From NCBI RefSeq assembly GCF_009762775.1, contig NZ_CP046401.1, positions 682,001-746,000 of the forward strand: DNA of 64,000 nucleotides, read 5' to 3'. Each line of letters begins with the position of its first letter. Position 1 is the stretch's first letter. The DNA comes from Maribellus comscasis. Its GTDB lineage: Bacteria; Bacteroidota; Bacteroidia; Bacteroidales; Prolixibacteraceae. The translations under genes were made by a program, and so were the position numbers. The notes beneath the pieces are model-generated. The model had not been told where the DNA came from and ran no database searches. It saw only the letters and a program-made list of their open reading frames with translations. Positions 28,210 through 36,743 of the stretch are shown here, in pieces.

Positions 28210-28254
28210 ATTCTACAAATATAGAACAAGTTTTTAATTCTACAAATATAGAAC
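28210..28254 (-). promoter_or_regulatory. Twin BlaI-type operators overlapping the blaI promoter
   Basis: The same 18 bases, ATTCTACAAATATAGAAC on the plus strand, occur at 28210-28227 and 28237-28254, 27 bases apart. Each holds the interrupted palindrome TTCTA-N6-TAGAA, resembling the TACA/TGTA dyads bound by BlaI/MecI. On the minus strand each copy reads TATATTTG in its core. The distal copy provides TTTG (28243-28246) and, after exactly 19 bases, the proximal copy provides TATATTTG (28216-28223), a perfect promoter of the phylum's consensus. A repressor on either copy would cover a promoter box. The predicted transcript starts near 28209, about 28 bases before blaI. Confidence 0.85.
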
Positions 28255-28329
28255 GGATTTGTTTTACTCGTCACAAAATCAATTCATGGCAGCTTTAAAT
28301 AAAATCTTCTTTCTGTTGGCCAATTTTTG

Positions 28330-28337
28330 TACCTTCG
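28330..28337 (+). promoter_or_regulatory. Possible -7 box for the SMP-30 gene
   Basis: TACCTTCG, one mismatch from TAnnTTTG, lies 12 bases before the start codon; no clear -33 box is present. The blaI operators end 75 bases upstream, so shared regulation is possible but unproven. Confidence 0.35.
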
Positions 28338-28349
28338 GATAAAATCAGA

Positions 28350-29354
28350 ATGATGAAAAAATTTTTACTCCTCTTTGTTTTCCTTTGGAATTTCACTTTG
28401 GGATACACTCAAAATAATAAGAATGATGTCGCACTAATCGTAAACAATCCTGATTTACTAAAAATTATTCCCAACCAACTGGAAGTGGAAATCCTTGGAA
28501 ATAATTTTGAATGGGCCGAAGGTCCATTATGGCTGGCAGAACAGCAAAAATTGCTATTTTCTGACATCCCCTCAAATGTGGTTTATGAATGGACAGAGGA
28601 CGGCGGTGTTAAAACTTATTTGAAGCCAGCGGGTTATACCGGCACAAAACCAAGGGAGGGTGAACCAGGATCCAACGGATTGCTGCTCAGCCCAAATGGA
28701 GAGCTGGTTCTTTGTCAGCATGGAGACCGGCAAATTGCCAAAATGAACTCTGACCTAAAGAATCCAAAACCCGATTTTATTCCACTTGCCAATAGTTACA
28801 AAGGCAAAAAATTAAACAGCCCCAACGATGCGGTTTTTCATAAAAACGGAGAACTATATTTTACCGATCCTCCCTATGGATTGGAGCTTTTGACTGATGA
28901 TCCTAAAAAAGAACTGGATTTTCAGGGAGTGTACAAAACCGATAAAAACGGAAATACAATATTGCTCACCAAAGAACTGTCGAGACCAAACGGAATTGCA
29001 TTTTCAAACGACTGTAAAAAGTTGTATGTGGCAAACTCCGATCCGGAAAATGCAATCTGGATGGTTTATGATGTGGATAAAAATGGTGGTTTGACAAATG
29101 GTAAAATATTCTTTGATGTTACCGATCAAGATACAGCAGAAAATGGAAACCCTGATGGATTAAAAGTGCATAAAAACGGATGGATTTTTGCAACCGGCCC
29201 TAAAGGAGTGTGGATTTTCACCCCGGAAGGAAAACATCTTGGAACTATTGTAACAGGAGAGAAAACAGCAAATTGTACTTTCAACGAAGATTATTCAGTG
29301 CTGTTTTTAACGGCCGATGATTATTTGCTGCAGATAAAACTCAAAACCAATTAG
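28350..29354 (+). CDS. Exported SMP-30/gluconolactonase-family protein
   Basis: A 334-residue exported six-bladed propeller of the SMP-30/gluconolactonase/LRE family, whose members hydrolyse sugar lactones with a divalent metal. A signal peptide ends near residue 21 (LGYTQ). Metal-site features include EWAEGPLW (glutamate), the segment GSNGLLLSPNG, the asparagine/aspartate in KLNSPNDAVFHKNGELYFTDPPYG, and ENGNPDGLKVHKNG. Two adjacent ATG codons are possible starts. It is divergent from blaI. A second exported member of the family lies at 48785-49672 in the fucosidase locus, so periplasmic oxidation of sugars to lactones may occur in this organism; the substrate is not known. Confidence 0.85.
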   Translation: MMKKFLLLFVFLWNFTLGYTQNNKNDVALIVNNPDLLKIIPNQLEVEILGNNFEWAEGPLWLAEQQKLLFSDIPSNVVYEWTEDGGVKTYLKPAGYTGTKPREGEPGSNGLLLSPNGELVLCQHGDRQIAKMNSDLKNPKPDFIPLANSYKGKKLNSPNDAVFHKNGELYFTDPPYGLELLTDDPKKELDFQGVYKTDKNGNTILLTKELSRPNGIAFSNDCKKLYVANSDPENAIWMVYDVDKNGGLTNGKIFFDVTDQDTAENGNPDGLKVHKNGWIFATGPKGVWIFTPEGKHLGTIVTGEKTANCTFNEDYSVLFLTADDYLLQIKLKTN

Positions 29355-29356
29355 CA

Positions 29357-29520
29357 TGGCCTGGCTTCTGTTTGTTTTCAGTTATATTGCATTCTGTTTT
29401 CTTCTGTACACATTAATCAATCTTAAAAAGTTGGGAATAAAAATTTACCATGCCCGCGTAATTGTTGAGTTGTTGTTTTGTGTTGGGTTTGCTGTTGCAG
29501 GATTTATTTTTTTGAAATAA
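29357..29520 (+). pseudogene. Possible frameshifted small two-TM protein
   Basis: Two bases after the SMP-30 stop an ATG frame reads MAWLLFVFSYIAFCF and then soon stops. From 29401 the next frame continues sensibly as LLYTLINLKKLGIKIYHARV and ends in a second hydrophobic helix (CVGFAVAGFIFLK) at the stop at 29518-29520. One extra T in the T-run at 29398-29400 would restore a 54-residue, two-helix membrane protein. It may be a recent frameshift or a sequencing error. I do not recognise the family. Confidence 0.35.
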
Positions 29521-29595
29521 ACCAGGTAAACCGGTTTATCTAAAAAGCCATTCAATGATTTTTGTTTTTCACATTCTGCTAAAAAGATAAAAACC

Positions 29596-31158
29596 TCAAT
29601 TCGTTTTCCACGTATTTTCTATTTTGACGGAAGAATACACCAGTAAATCGTTTACATTAACAGCGTAGCCGTCAACAGGATTTTTCAGGCTAATTTTCAC
29701 CACATGTTTTCCTTCCGGCAACTGGTATTTCCAGGCTACTTCGTGCCGGCGTTTTGCAAAGCCGGTCGGCATCAGGAAACTTTCACTTTCCCCTCCATCA
29801 ATGCTCATTTCGAGTTCTAAATTCAGGTCTTCATGTTCATTTTGTTTTTGCGCTGAACCTGTTAAAACAAAACCATTTCCTGTAAATTCCACTTCAAACT
29901 CCGAATTGTCTTTGGTCAGGCGCTCTCCGATTCCATTTCTTTCAACCGGAAAATGATTTTCAAAACCAACTTCCAAAGCTACCGCTTGAATTTCCTGAAC
30001 TGCCAAAGTGATATTTTCTCCTTCAACTTTGCCTCCATTTTCAGAAATAACCTGCAAGGCATGTTTTAAACCGATTTCATACACATCGTTTAACGACATT
30101 GTGGTGTATTTGAAATCCATACTCTCCACAGGATAAACTCCTCTTTTCCAAAACTCCGGGATTTCAGAATAGCCAAGCATTGTTCCCAGTATTCCACCTG
30201 CACTCGCAGGATTACAATCTGAATCCTGTCCGCAACGCGTTGATATTTCCAGTGTTTTTGAGTAGTCGCCTTCGCCATAAAGCAAACCAATAATAATATA
30301 GGCTGCATTTATTTTGGCATCAATATTAAAATTTCGAAAAACTCCGTCAGGACAACCAATATCAGCCGACCATTTCCGTTCAACCTCAAACCAGGTCTGT
30401 TTCCAGTCGTTCGGATATTCATTGTGCCATTGAATAACATCGTGTATACATTGATAAAACTGAGATTCTTCAGGAATAGCTTTTAAGGCCTCAGTTACAA
30501 TATAGTTCACATCGTTTGAAACAAAAGCCAGCGAATACATGCCAGCTACATATACACCTCCGTACCAACCATCGCCGTAATTCATAATGTGCCCCACTTT
30601 ATCGCAAATCTCTGAAGCGGTATTTACCATTCCCGGTGCCATTAATCCGGCAAAATCGGCTTCTATCTGAAAATCTATATCATCGGCATGCGGATTATTT
30701 TGCCAATAACCCGACTCAGGTGGCATTATCCCGTTAAGAATATTGTAACGGGCTGCCTGATTTGCATGCCAAAGTCGGTAATCAGCATGGGCAAACGCAA
30801 GTGCATGAGAAGCAGCCGGCGCATCCAATCCCTCTTTTTCAAAAACATCTACAAATGTGAGATCCATATAAACATCGTCGTATAAACCCGGAGAATTTTT
30901 ATAATACCACAAGCAACGATTTTCATCCCATGGAATGGGCTGGTAATCGTTAATCATGGTGCCATTGTACCGAAACTCAGTTGGTCCGCCAAAGGTGCAA
31001 CCAATTACCTGCCCGGCCCAACCGCCTTTAATTTTATCCTGAAGTTCTGCTTTTGTAAGCGTGTTTTTTAGCTGCCCGTTTAATTCAGATTCAGACTCTC
31101 CGGATGTTGTACAAGCTGCAAAAAATAAAGTCAAAACAAAAAAAATAAAGTTTTTCAT
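29596..31158 (-). CDS. ADP-ribosylglycohydrolase-fold lipoprotein
   Basis: A 520-residue protein of the ADP-ribosylglycohydrolase (DraG/ARH) superfamily, but exported: a lipobox (LFFAAC, Cys16) predicts a lipid anchor. The metal-binding elements are recognisable: KIKGGWAGQVIGCTFGG at the start, LYDDVYMDL, HADDIDFQIE and GQDSDCNPASAGGILG (about 312-327), the last with the conserved Asp-Ser-Asp. The final ~120 residues form a beta-sandwich (PEGKHVVKISLKNPVDGY) that may bind carbohydrate. Classical family members act on ADP-ribosylated proteins in the cytoplasm; an extracytoplasmic lipoprotein with a sandwich domain more likely acts on a glycan or nucleoside-like glycoside, which is inference. 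No toxin-like transferase lies nearby. Confidence 0.83.
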   Translation of the reverse strand: MKNFIFFVLTLFFAACTTSGESESELNGQLKNTLTKAELQDKIKGGWAGQVIGCTFGGPTEFRYNGTMINDYQPIPWDENRCLWYYKNSPGLYDDVYMDLTFVDVFEKEGLDAPAASHALAFAHADYRLWHANQAARYNILNGIMPPESGYWQNNPHADDIDFQIEADFAGLMAPGMVNTASEICDKVGHIMNYGDGWYGGVYVAGMYSLAFVSNDVNYIVTEALKAIPEESQFYQCIHDVIQWHNEYPNDWKQTWFEVERKWSADIGCPDGVFRNFNIDAKINAAYIIIGLLYGEGDYSKTLEISTRCGQDSDCNPASAGGILGTMLGYSEIPEFWKRGVYPVESMDFKYTTMSLNDVYEIGLKHALQVISENGGKVEGENITLAVQEIQAVALEVGFENHFPVERNGIGERLTKDNSEFEVEFTGNGFVLTGSAQKQNEHEDLNLELEMSIDGGESESFLMPTGFAKRRHEVAWKYQLPEGKHVVKISLKNPVDGYAVNVNDLLVYSSVKIENTWKTN

Positions 31159-31229
31159 CGTATAAGATTTTAGTTAGCTTTCAAAACAATTCCGGAACCC
31201 GAAGTAAAACTACAAACTGCTACTCATCA

Positions 31230-32006
31230 TTATTCACTCTTTTTTGCTTCCTCCCAAATCGCATCCATTTCCGCCAAACTCATGTCGTGCAGTTTTTTTC
31301 CTTTTAGTAAAGTTTCGCTTTCCAGATAATTAAAACGTTTTATAAACTTCAGATTGGTACGCTCCAATGCAGCCTCCGGGTCAACACCGTAGAGTCTGGC
31401 GGCGTTTACCATTGCAAAAAACAAATCTCCAAATTCCGCTTCTATTTTATCTTTATCCACTTTTTCAATCTCAAAACTCAACTCATTCACCTCTTCTTTT
31501 ACTTTCTCCCAAACCTGTTCCTTATATTCCCAATCGAAACCCACACCACTGGCTTTTTCCTGAATCCGGTTGGCTTTTACCAGCGCAGGCATCGCTGCGG
31601 GCACACCTTCCAACACACGTTTATTTCCCCCTTTTTCTTTCAATTTCAAAGCCTCCCAGTTTTCCTCAACTTTTCGCGCAGAACCTTCAACATCAACTTC
31701 TCCAAAAACATGCGGATGGCGATAAATCAACTTTTTATTAATTCCCTGAAGTACGTCGCCAATATCAAAAGCTCCTTTTTCTGAACCAATTTTAGCATAA
31801 AAAACAATATGCAACATCAAATCACCCAATTCCTTTTTTATTTCCTGTAAATCATTTTTCAAAATGGCTTCCGCCAATTCGTAGGTTTCTTCAATGGTAT
31901 TTTTTCGTAACGACTCCAGTGTTTGCTTCCGATCCCACGGGCATTTTTCCCGCAGTTCGTCCATAATATCCAGCAATTCTTTAAAAGCTTCTATCTTTTT
32001 TTCCAT
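31230..32006 (-). CDS. mazG: MazG-type nucleoside triphosphate pyrophosphohydrolase
   Basis: A 258-residue all-helical NTP pyrophosphatase that hydrolyses (d)NTPs to the monophosphate, clearing non-standard nucleotides. Both MazG domains are visible: the first begins CPWDRKQTLESLRKNTIEETYELAEAI with the EExxE metal site and continues ELGDLMLHIVFYAKI; the second has VKEEVNELSFEIEKVDKDKIEAEFGDLFFAMVN. Length matches E. coli MazG (263). There is no signal peptide. It follows the ADP-ribosylglycohydrolase-like gene's start by 71 bases on the same strand (upstream of it), and a -7-like TAATTTCG box is present on the minus strand at 32027-32034. No partner toxin gene is present. Confidence 0.95.
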   Translation of the reverse strand: MEKKIEAFKELLDIMDELREKCPWDRKQTLESLRKNTIEETYELAEAILKNDLQEIKKELGDLMLHIVFYAKIGSEKGAFDIGDVLQGINKKLIYRHPHVFGEVDVEGSARKVEENWEALKLKEKGGNKRVLEGVPAAMPALVKANRIQEKASGVGFDWEYKEQVWEKVKEEVNELSFEIEKVDKDKIEAEFGDLFFAMVNAARLYGVDPEAALERTNLKFIKRFNYLESETLLKGKKLHDMSLAEMDAIWEEAKKSE

Positions 32007-32095
32007 TACTTACAGTTAATTTCCTTCGAAATTAATGATTCCACAAAAAAATAATGAAAAAGCAAAAACAAAATCACCTACACTTAATTTAATTT

Positions 32096-32103
32096 TATAT
32101 TTG
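32096..32103 (+). promoter_or_regulatory. -7 box for the small PspC gene
   Basis: TATATTTG is a perfect TAnnTTTG box 25 bases before the start at 32129. A -33 box is not evident. Confidence 0.45.
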
Positions 32104-32128
32104 TAATAAACTTAAAAATTCTTCAGTT

Positions 32129-32278
32129 ATGATTTTAGGTGTTTCTGAATGGCTAAGCGAAAAATTAGGATGGAAAGTAACTACTATACGTATTGCATTT
32201 GTAGTAGGAGTTTTAATTTTTGGCGCAGGATTAGGTTTGTATTTAATATTATGGATAGTGAAAATGTTTTCTAAATAA
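32129..32278 (+). CDS. Small PspC-domain membrane protein
   Basis: A 49-residue protein, MILGVSEWLSEKLGWKVTTI at the start, followed by one hydrophobic helix (IAFVVGVLIFGAGLGLYLIL) and a short basic tail. The pattern GVSEWLSEKLG, then TTIRIAF, then GLGLYLILWIVKM is that of a minimal PspC domain, a family tied to envelope stress. It has a good -7 box and an AT-rich ribosome-binding region. Larger PspC proteins carry more membrane segments and C-terminal domains; this one is the bare domain. It stands alone between divergent mazG and the DUF3098/sigma operon. Confidence 0.75.
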   Translation: MILGVSEWLSEKLGWKVTTIRIAFVVGVLIFGAGLGLYLILWIVKMFSK

Positions 32279-32447
32279 TTATTCTTAAAACCATAAAAAA
32301 GCAAACTGACAACAAATAAGTTACAGAAGAAACAAGTCTTTTGAATTTTCCATATTCTCTTAATTTCTTTAAAAACCCGCGTTTTTTATTGAACCTTTTC
32401 AAATTTGCGTGTACAACTGTTTAAATGCAAAAACAGCAACACTAAAT

Positions 32448-32654
32448 ATGGAAATATTTAACAGGAAAAAGGCGATCTTTTTAATTCTCATTTTAGTAAT
32501 ATTATTTGCCGGTTATCTTTTAATGGCAGGCCCCAAACCCGATCCGGCAAATCTTTCGCATGAAATATACAGCTTCAGAAGGATTACTCTGGCGCCGGTA
32601 ATCATTCTGCTGTCGTACGGAGGAATTATTTTCATAATTTTAAAACGGAAATGA
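32448..32654 (+). CDS. DUF3098-family small membrane protein
   Basis: A 68-residue protein with two hydrophobic helices (about 10-25 and 47-63) separated by the segment PDPANLSHEIYSFRRITLAP. The motif (I/V)(F/Y)SFRRITLAP is the hallmark of DUF3098, a Bacteroidota family of unknown function that is often near cell-division or undecaprenyl-phosphate genes. I chose the ATG at 32448 because the frame upstream of it is unlike the family. Its stop overlaps the start of the sigma factor gene (ATGA), so the two are coupled. A -7-like CAAATTTG lies at 32400-32407. Confidence 0.75.
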   Translation: MEIFNRKKAIFLILILVILFAGYLLMAGPKPDPANLSHEIYSFRRITLAPVIILLSYGGIIFIILKRK

Positions 32655-33229
32655 TTTTTATAAAACGAAACACAGGCGATTTTACTGACGAGGCGCTGAT
32701 GAGATTTATTGGCGCTGGTGATCGTGCAGCTTTCGACGAACTTTATAATCGTTACCATAATCGTTTATTCTATTATTTCTATCGAATGTTGGGTAACTGT
32801 GAAGAAACGACAAACGATTTTTTACAGGATATTTTTCTTAAAATAATTGATAAACCTCAACTTTTCAATCCGGATTATTCGTTTAAAAAATGGATTTTTT
32901 CGGTGGCGCACAACATGTGTAAAAATGAATACCGAAAACGCGAAAACCGCAAAACAATATTACAGGACATTATTCCTGAAAACATAAAAGATGAAATAAA
33001 TCCCGATAAGGAAGATAAAAGTCGTTGGATTGAGATTGCATTTCGCGAGATGGAAGGGCTTTCCGAAAAATCAAGAGAAATACTTGTGTTGAAATACCGC
33101 GAAAACTTTAGTCTGGATGAAATATCAGAAATCCTTTCTCTTCCGAAAGGAACAGTAAAATCGAGGCTTTTTTATGCGCGAAATGAATTGGCCAAACTTG
33201 TGAAACAAATCCAAAACATGGAGGATTAA
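32651..33229 (+). CDS. ECF-type sigma-70 factor
   Basis: A 192-residue RNA polymerase sigma factor of the extracytoplasmic-function group. Region 2 is LYNRYHNRLFYYFYRMLGNC followed by FLQDIFLKII and the DNA-melting segment KKWIFSVAHNMCKNEYRKR. Region 4 has SREILVLKYRENFSLDEISE and the helix-turn-helix LSLPKGTVKSRLFYARNELA. Regions 1 and 3 are absent, as expected. It overlaps the DUF3098 gene by four bases and is followed after three bases by a single-pass membrane protein that may be its anti-sigma factor. The regulon cannot be read from this window. Confidence 0.93.
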   Translation: MIFIKRNTGDFTDEALMRFIGAGDRAAFDELYNRYHNRLFYYFYRMLGNCEETTNDFLQDIFLKIIDKPQLFNPDYSFKKWIFSVAHNMCKNEYRKRENRKTILQDIIPENIKDEINPDKEDKSRWIEIAFREMEGLSEKSREILVLKYRENFSLDEISEILSLPKGTVKSRLFYARNELAKLVKQIQNMED

Positions 33230-33232
33230 AAA

Positions 33233-33601
33233 ATGAAAAACGAATTGACAGATAATTATTTAAGCAAAGCATTTCAAAACGACAAATTGGACTGCAACCC
33301 CGATCCGGCGGTTAAATCACGGCTCGATTACACCTTTATGCTTAAAGAAAGCCAAAATAAAATTCGCCAAAATTCATTTTTGGGTTTATTTGCATGGATT
33401 TTTTCCGGGAAGAACCTCACCTTAAAAGCAGCTTTTATTTCGCTGCTTGTGCTTTTTTCTATTTTCAATTTTCAGCAAAAGCCCGGGAATTTTGAATCTC
33501 CGGTTGTTGACTCTGCTTCCGTATTAACGATTCCGTTTAACATTGACTCTGTTACAAATAAACCCTTCAAAAGCGACACCTGTTCATTCCCCGGAATATA
33601 G
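33233..33601 (+). CDS. Single-pass membrane protein, possible anti-sigma factor
   Basis: A 122-residue protein I do not recognise by family. Residues 1-60 are hydrophilic with the segment SRLDYTFMLKESQNKIRQ, about 64-80 form one membrane helix (LKAAFISLLVLFSIFNF), and the remaining ~40 residues (Ser/Thr/Pro-rich, with one cysteine) would be periplasmic. Its position three bases after an ECF sigma gene, its size and its N-in topology fit an anti-sigma factor, but no zinc-binding ZAS motif is present. An accessory protein of unknown role is the alternative. Confidence 0.6.
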   Translation: MKNELTDNYLSKAFQNDKLDCNPDPAVKSRLDYTFMLKESQNKIRQNSFLGLFAWIFSGKNLTLKAAFISLLVLFSIFNFQQKPGNFESPVVDSASVLTIPFNIDSVTNKPFKSDTCSFPGI

Positions 33602-33665
33602 CAGTTTCTGATTTTCAGAAAAATAACATTTTGCCAGCTACCTAAAATATTCAGAAAAGCCGGAC

Positions 33666-36656
33666 TCACAGACCTTTGTTAAAAACCATTGCCAGACTTT
33701 CAAAATTCTTTCCTGCATTTGGAAATTCTTTGTCCAGTTTTTGTTGCCCGATGATATGCAAAAGCTGCTGATAATAAAACATATCGGTCACAATATCAGT
33801 CTTTAAACGGTCGCGTTGATTTGCTTCAAATTGCACATAATAGTTTAAGTTCTCCTCTACCGAGTACACAAAATCTTCCAGATAATTGATCCCGTCTTCC
33901 TTTAAACCTGCTTCAAACAACAAATTGGCAAGCTGCAATGAATAGCTGTTGTAATGAAACACCTGTGTTGGAAATAATAAAATACTTTTGTGTAAAACTT
34001 CACAAGCCTTTTCTTTTTGTCCTTCTTCGAGGAGGGATTTGGCCAGTGAATTAAATACATTTTGCAACTGAAATACACCCGCATTATAAACCGTAAAATA
34101 ATCGATATTTACATCTGGCTTATCTATATTCCCCCAGGCAAAATCATTCATCAGTTGGGTGTATAAACGCCCGGTATTGGCAGGTGGATTTTCCAAAATA
34201 CTCTTTACTTTATTTTTCACCGGAACCAATTGATAAACCAAACCAACCTGATGCAGATAATTTAAAAGTCCGTGATTTTGCGCTTCCAGCTTCGAAACAA
34301 AACAGATGGGACGCGATATGGCGTTTGAAACCACGATATCCCAAAATGCCAATTCATGTTTATACAACACCTCCCTGTTTTTTAACGAAACGGGAATTGT
34401 TCCGGTTTTACCTTGAGCAGAAACATTAAAATATAAATCAACGGCCGGTATAAAACTTAACGAATCGCCATTCCGGGTTTGAAGTTTTGTCCCCTCAGCA
34501 TCGCTGGAAACAAACTTCAAAACCTCTAAAAAATCCACTTTTTTCTGAATTTTATGCTGAACTGAAACATAATCCAATTTTCCCTCGTCAATCTTTTTCT
34601 GGGGAAGATTCATTTTCAAACCGTCACTTCTGTTTTTTTGCATTTTCAACTGATTGATAAACCAGTTAGCACTTACAAAAGGCATAACAACAATCCGAAC
34701 ATCGGGTCTGATTTCTTCAACTTCCTGACAATACAAAAGCGGATACGTATCGTTGTCTCCACTCGTGAACAAAATTGCATTCCCGGGACAGGAGTTTAAT
34801 ATATTGGCTGCAAAATCACGTGCAGCATAACGGTTCGAGCGATCGTGATCATTAAAATTCTGCGAAAATAACAGAGCAGGACTGCCAAAAAAAACAATTA
34901 TAAAAAGGAGTACTGTTGTTATTTTAGATGACAATTTCCCGGGTAACCATTCTGCAATTGCCATAAAACCAAAACCAATCCAAATACTAAAAACCATAAA
35001 ACTACCAACAAAAACATAATCGCGTTCACGGGGAACAAGCGGAATTTCATTTATATAAACTACCAGGCCCAAACCGGCCAATAAAAACAACGACAAAATA
35101 CTGTAAAACATCACCTTGTTTTTTTTGTAAAAAAACACAGCTCCTAAAATTCCAAATAAAAACGGAATAAAAAAGTAGGTATTTCTGGCCCGGTTATTCC
35201 TCATCCACTCCGGTTGGTTATCCTGCGGGCCTAAACGCAACTGGTCAATCGGTTTTATCCCTGAAATCCAGTTTCCCCTGGTTGGTTCTCCCCTCCCCTG
35301 GATATCATTTTGGCGCCCCACAAAATTCCACATCAAATACCTCCAGAACATATGCCCGGCCTGAAAACGAACAAAAAACACCAGCTGTTCGCCCAGGCTT
35401 GGAACCGTCAACACTTCCGATTTTCCGTCCCTGTTCTGTACCCGAACTTTTTTCCCCGTAATATTCACCCAGCTTTTATATGCTTCTTCATGACCGGGCG
35501 AGTTGCTGTACATCCGTGGAAAAAAAGTACAGGTTTCAGGTGCATAAATATATGCAGAAGGAAGGTCGCGTTCAACATATCGCTGCCCGTCAAAATCTTT
35601 CGTTTTTCGCTCATCTACTCCGATTACAGGTGAATTAAAATTTTCGCCATACAGAAGTGGCCTTTTCGGATATTGTTCCCGGTTTAAATAATCAATCAAA
35701 GAAAAAATATTATCGGGTTCGCCAAAATTTACAGGCGGACCTGCCTGCGATCGAATCAGATTTACTGCATAAACTGAAAAGCCCGACAAAACAAGTGTCA
35801 CCGAGAAAATAGCAAGCGAAACGTTTACGCTTCCCTTTTTTTGAAAAAAACGGATACCCAATGCTGATGCACCCCCCCAGGTTAAAACAGCAAAAATCAG
35901 CCCCGAATTTAAAGGCAGATGTAAATTGTTGATAAAAATGATTTCTGACACCGATAAAAACCACATGGTTGCCGGAACTAAAATATAAAGCACCGACAAC
36001 AATAAAATGCAGCCCAAAACAAACGACAACAAAATATTTTTAACAGAAACTTTATATGATTTCAGAAAAACAATCATTGTTATCGATGGAATTATAAGCA
36101 AATTCAACAAATGTACGCCCAGCCCCAGACCGACCAAAATGGCAATAAACAAAAGCCAGTGGTTATTTTCCGGCTCTCCAAAACCGGCTTCCCATTTTAA
36201 AGCAGCCCAAAAACCGGCCGAAAGAAAAAACATGGAAAGTGCATAAACCTCACCCTCTACTGCAGAAAACCAAAACGAATCGGTAAAAGCAAATGTGAGC
36301 GAACCGATTATGCCGCAACCAATAACTAAAAAAGCATTATTACTCATTTTCTTCGCCATAAAAACTATAATTTGGAAAAGAAAAAAAACAGTTCCAGCAC
36401 TAAAAAGTCCTGACATCAAATTAATTGACCAGGCTATTTTCTGTGGATTGCCAAATGACAAAAACGTAAAGACTCTGCCTAAAAGGACAAACAAAGGTGC
36501 CCCCGACGGATGGTTTACTTCCAGCTTATTCGCTGAAAGAATAAATTCACTGCAATCCCAAAAACTGGTTGTCGGCTCAAGTGTTATATAATAAGTGAGA
36601 AACGATAAAATAAAAACGGCAATGCCGGAGATATAAAATAATGATTTAAATTTCAT
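33666..36656 (-). CDS. DUF2723 membrane protein, GT-C-like
   Basis: A 996-residue inner-membrane protein. The first ~600 residues hold a dozen or more hydrophobic helices and open with the DUF2723 signature (YITLEPTTSFWDCSEFILSA, then HPSGAPLF), in which the early acidic residues resemble the lumenal loop of GT-C glycosyltransferases. The last ~400 residues are soluble, with repeat-like helices near the end (EEGQKEKACEVLHKSILLFP). In Bacteroidota the family is linked to transfer of sugars to exported proteins or surface glycans; this is family knowledge, and the donor and acceptor are unknown. The gene is divergent from phoH with an 87-base gap. Confidence 0.85.
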   Translation of the reverse strand: MKFKSLFYISGIAVFILSFLTYYITLEPTTSFWDCSEFILSANKLEVNHPSGAPLFVLLGRVFTFLSFGNPQKIAWSINLMSGLFSAGTVFFLFQIIVFMAKKMSNNAFLVIGCGIIGSLTFAFTDSFWFSAVEGEVYALSMFFLSAGFWAALKWEAGFGEPENNHWLLFIAILVGLGLGVHLLNLLIIPSITMIVFLKSYKVSVKNILLSFVLGCILLLSVLYILVPATMWFLSVSEIIFINNLHLPLNSGLIFAVLTWGGASALGIRFFQKKGSVNVSLAIFSVTLVLSGFSVYAVNLIRSQAGPPVNFGEPDNIFSLIDYLNREQYPKRPLLYGENFNSPVIGVDERKTKDFDGQRYVERDLPSAYIYAPETCTFFPRMYSNSPGHEEAYKSWVNITGKKVRVQNRDGKSEVLTVPSLGEQLVFFVRFQAGHMFWRYLMWNFVGRQNDIQGRGEPTRGNWISGIKPIDQLRLGPQDNQPEWMRNNRARNTYFFIPFLFGILGAVFFYKKNKVMFYSILSLFLLAGLGLVVYINEIPLVPRERDYVFVGSFMVFSIWIGFGFMAIAEWLPGKLSSKITTVLLFIIVFFGSPALLFSQNFNDHDRSNRYAARDFAANILNSCPGNAILFTSGDNDTYPLLYCQEVEEIRPDVRIVVMPFVSANWFINQLKMQKNRSDGLKMNLPQKKIDEGKLDYVSVQHKIQKKVDFLEVLKFVSSDAEGTKLQTRNGDSLSFIPAVDLYFNVSAQGKTGTIPVSLKNREVLYKHELAFWDIVVSNAISRPICFVSKLEAQNHGLLNYLHQVGLVYQLVPVKNKVKSILENPPANTGRLYTQLMNDFAWGNIDKPDVNIDYFTVYNAGVFQLQNVFNSLAKSLLEEGQKEKACEVLHKSILLFPTQVFHYNSYSLQLANLLFEAGLKEDGINYLEDFVYSVEENLNYYVQFEANQRDRLKTDIVTDMFYYQQLLHIIGQQKLDKEFPNAGKNFESLAMVFNKGL

Positions 36657-36711
36657 TTTTCTTCAACAGTACACTTTACTGCAGAAAAGTTCAAATTCAT
36701 CGAAAAGTAAT

Positions 36712-36719
36712 TATTTTTG
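36712..36719 (+). promoter_or_regulatory. -7 box for phoH
   Basis: TATTTTTG, a perfect TAnnTTTG box, lies 24 bases before the TTG start of phoH; no convincing -33 box is seen. Confidence 0.4.
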
Positions 36720-36743
36720 TAAAGCATCAAAAAGAACAAATTA

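Noticed and set aside
28182..28274. Longer N-terminus for BlaI
   Set aside because: The extra 31 codons cross the operators and promoter and merely translate the repeated palindrome; the BlaI family begins near MKLSQKEE.
33605..33621. Hairpin TTTCTGA/TCAGAAA between the anti-sigma candidate and the DUF2723 gene as a terminator
   Set aside because: The stem has only seven mostly AT pairs and neither strand has a T-run after it.
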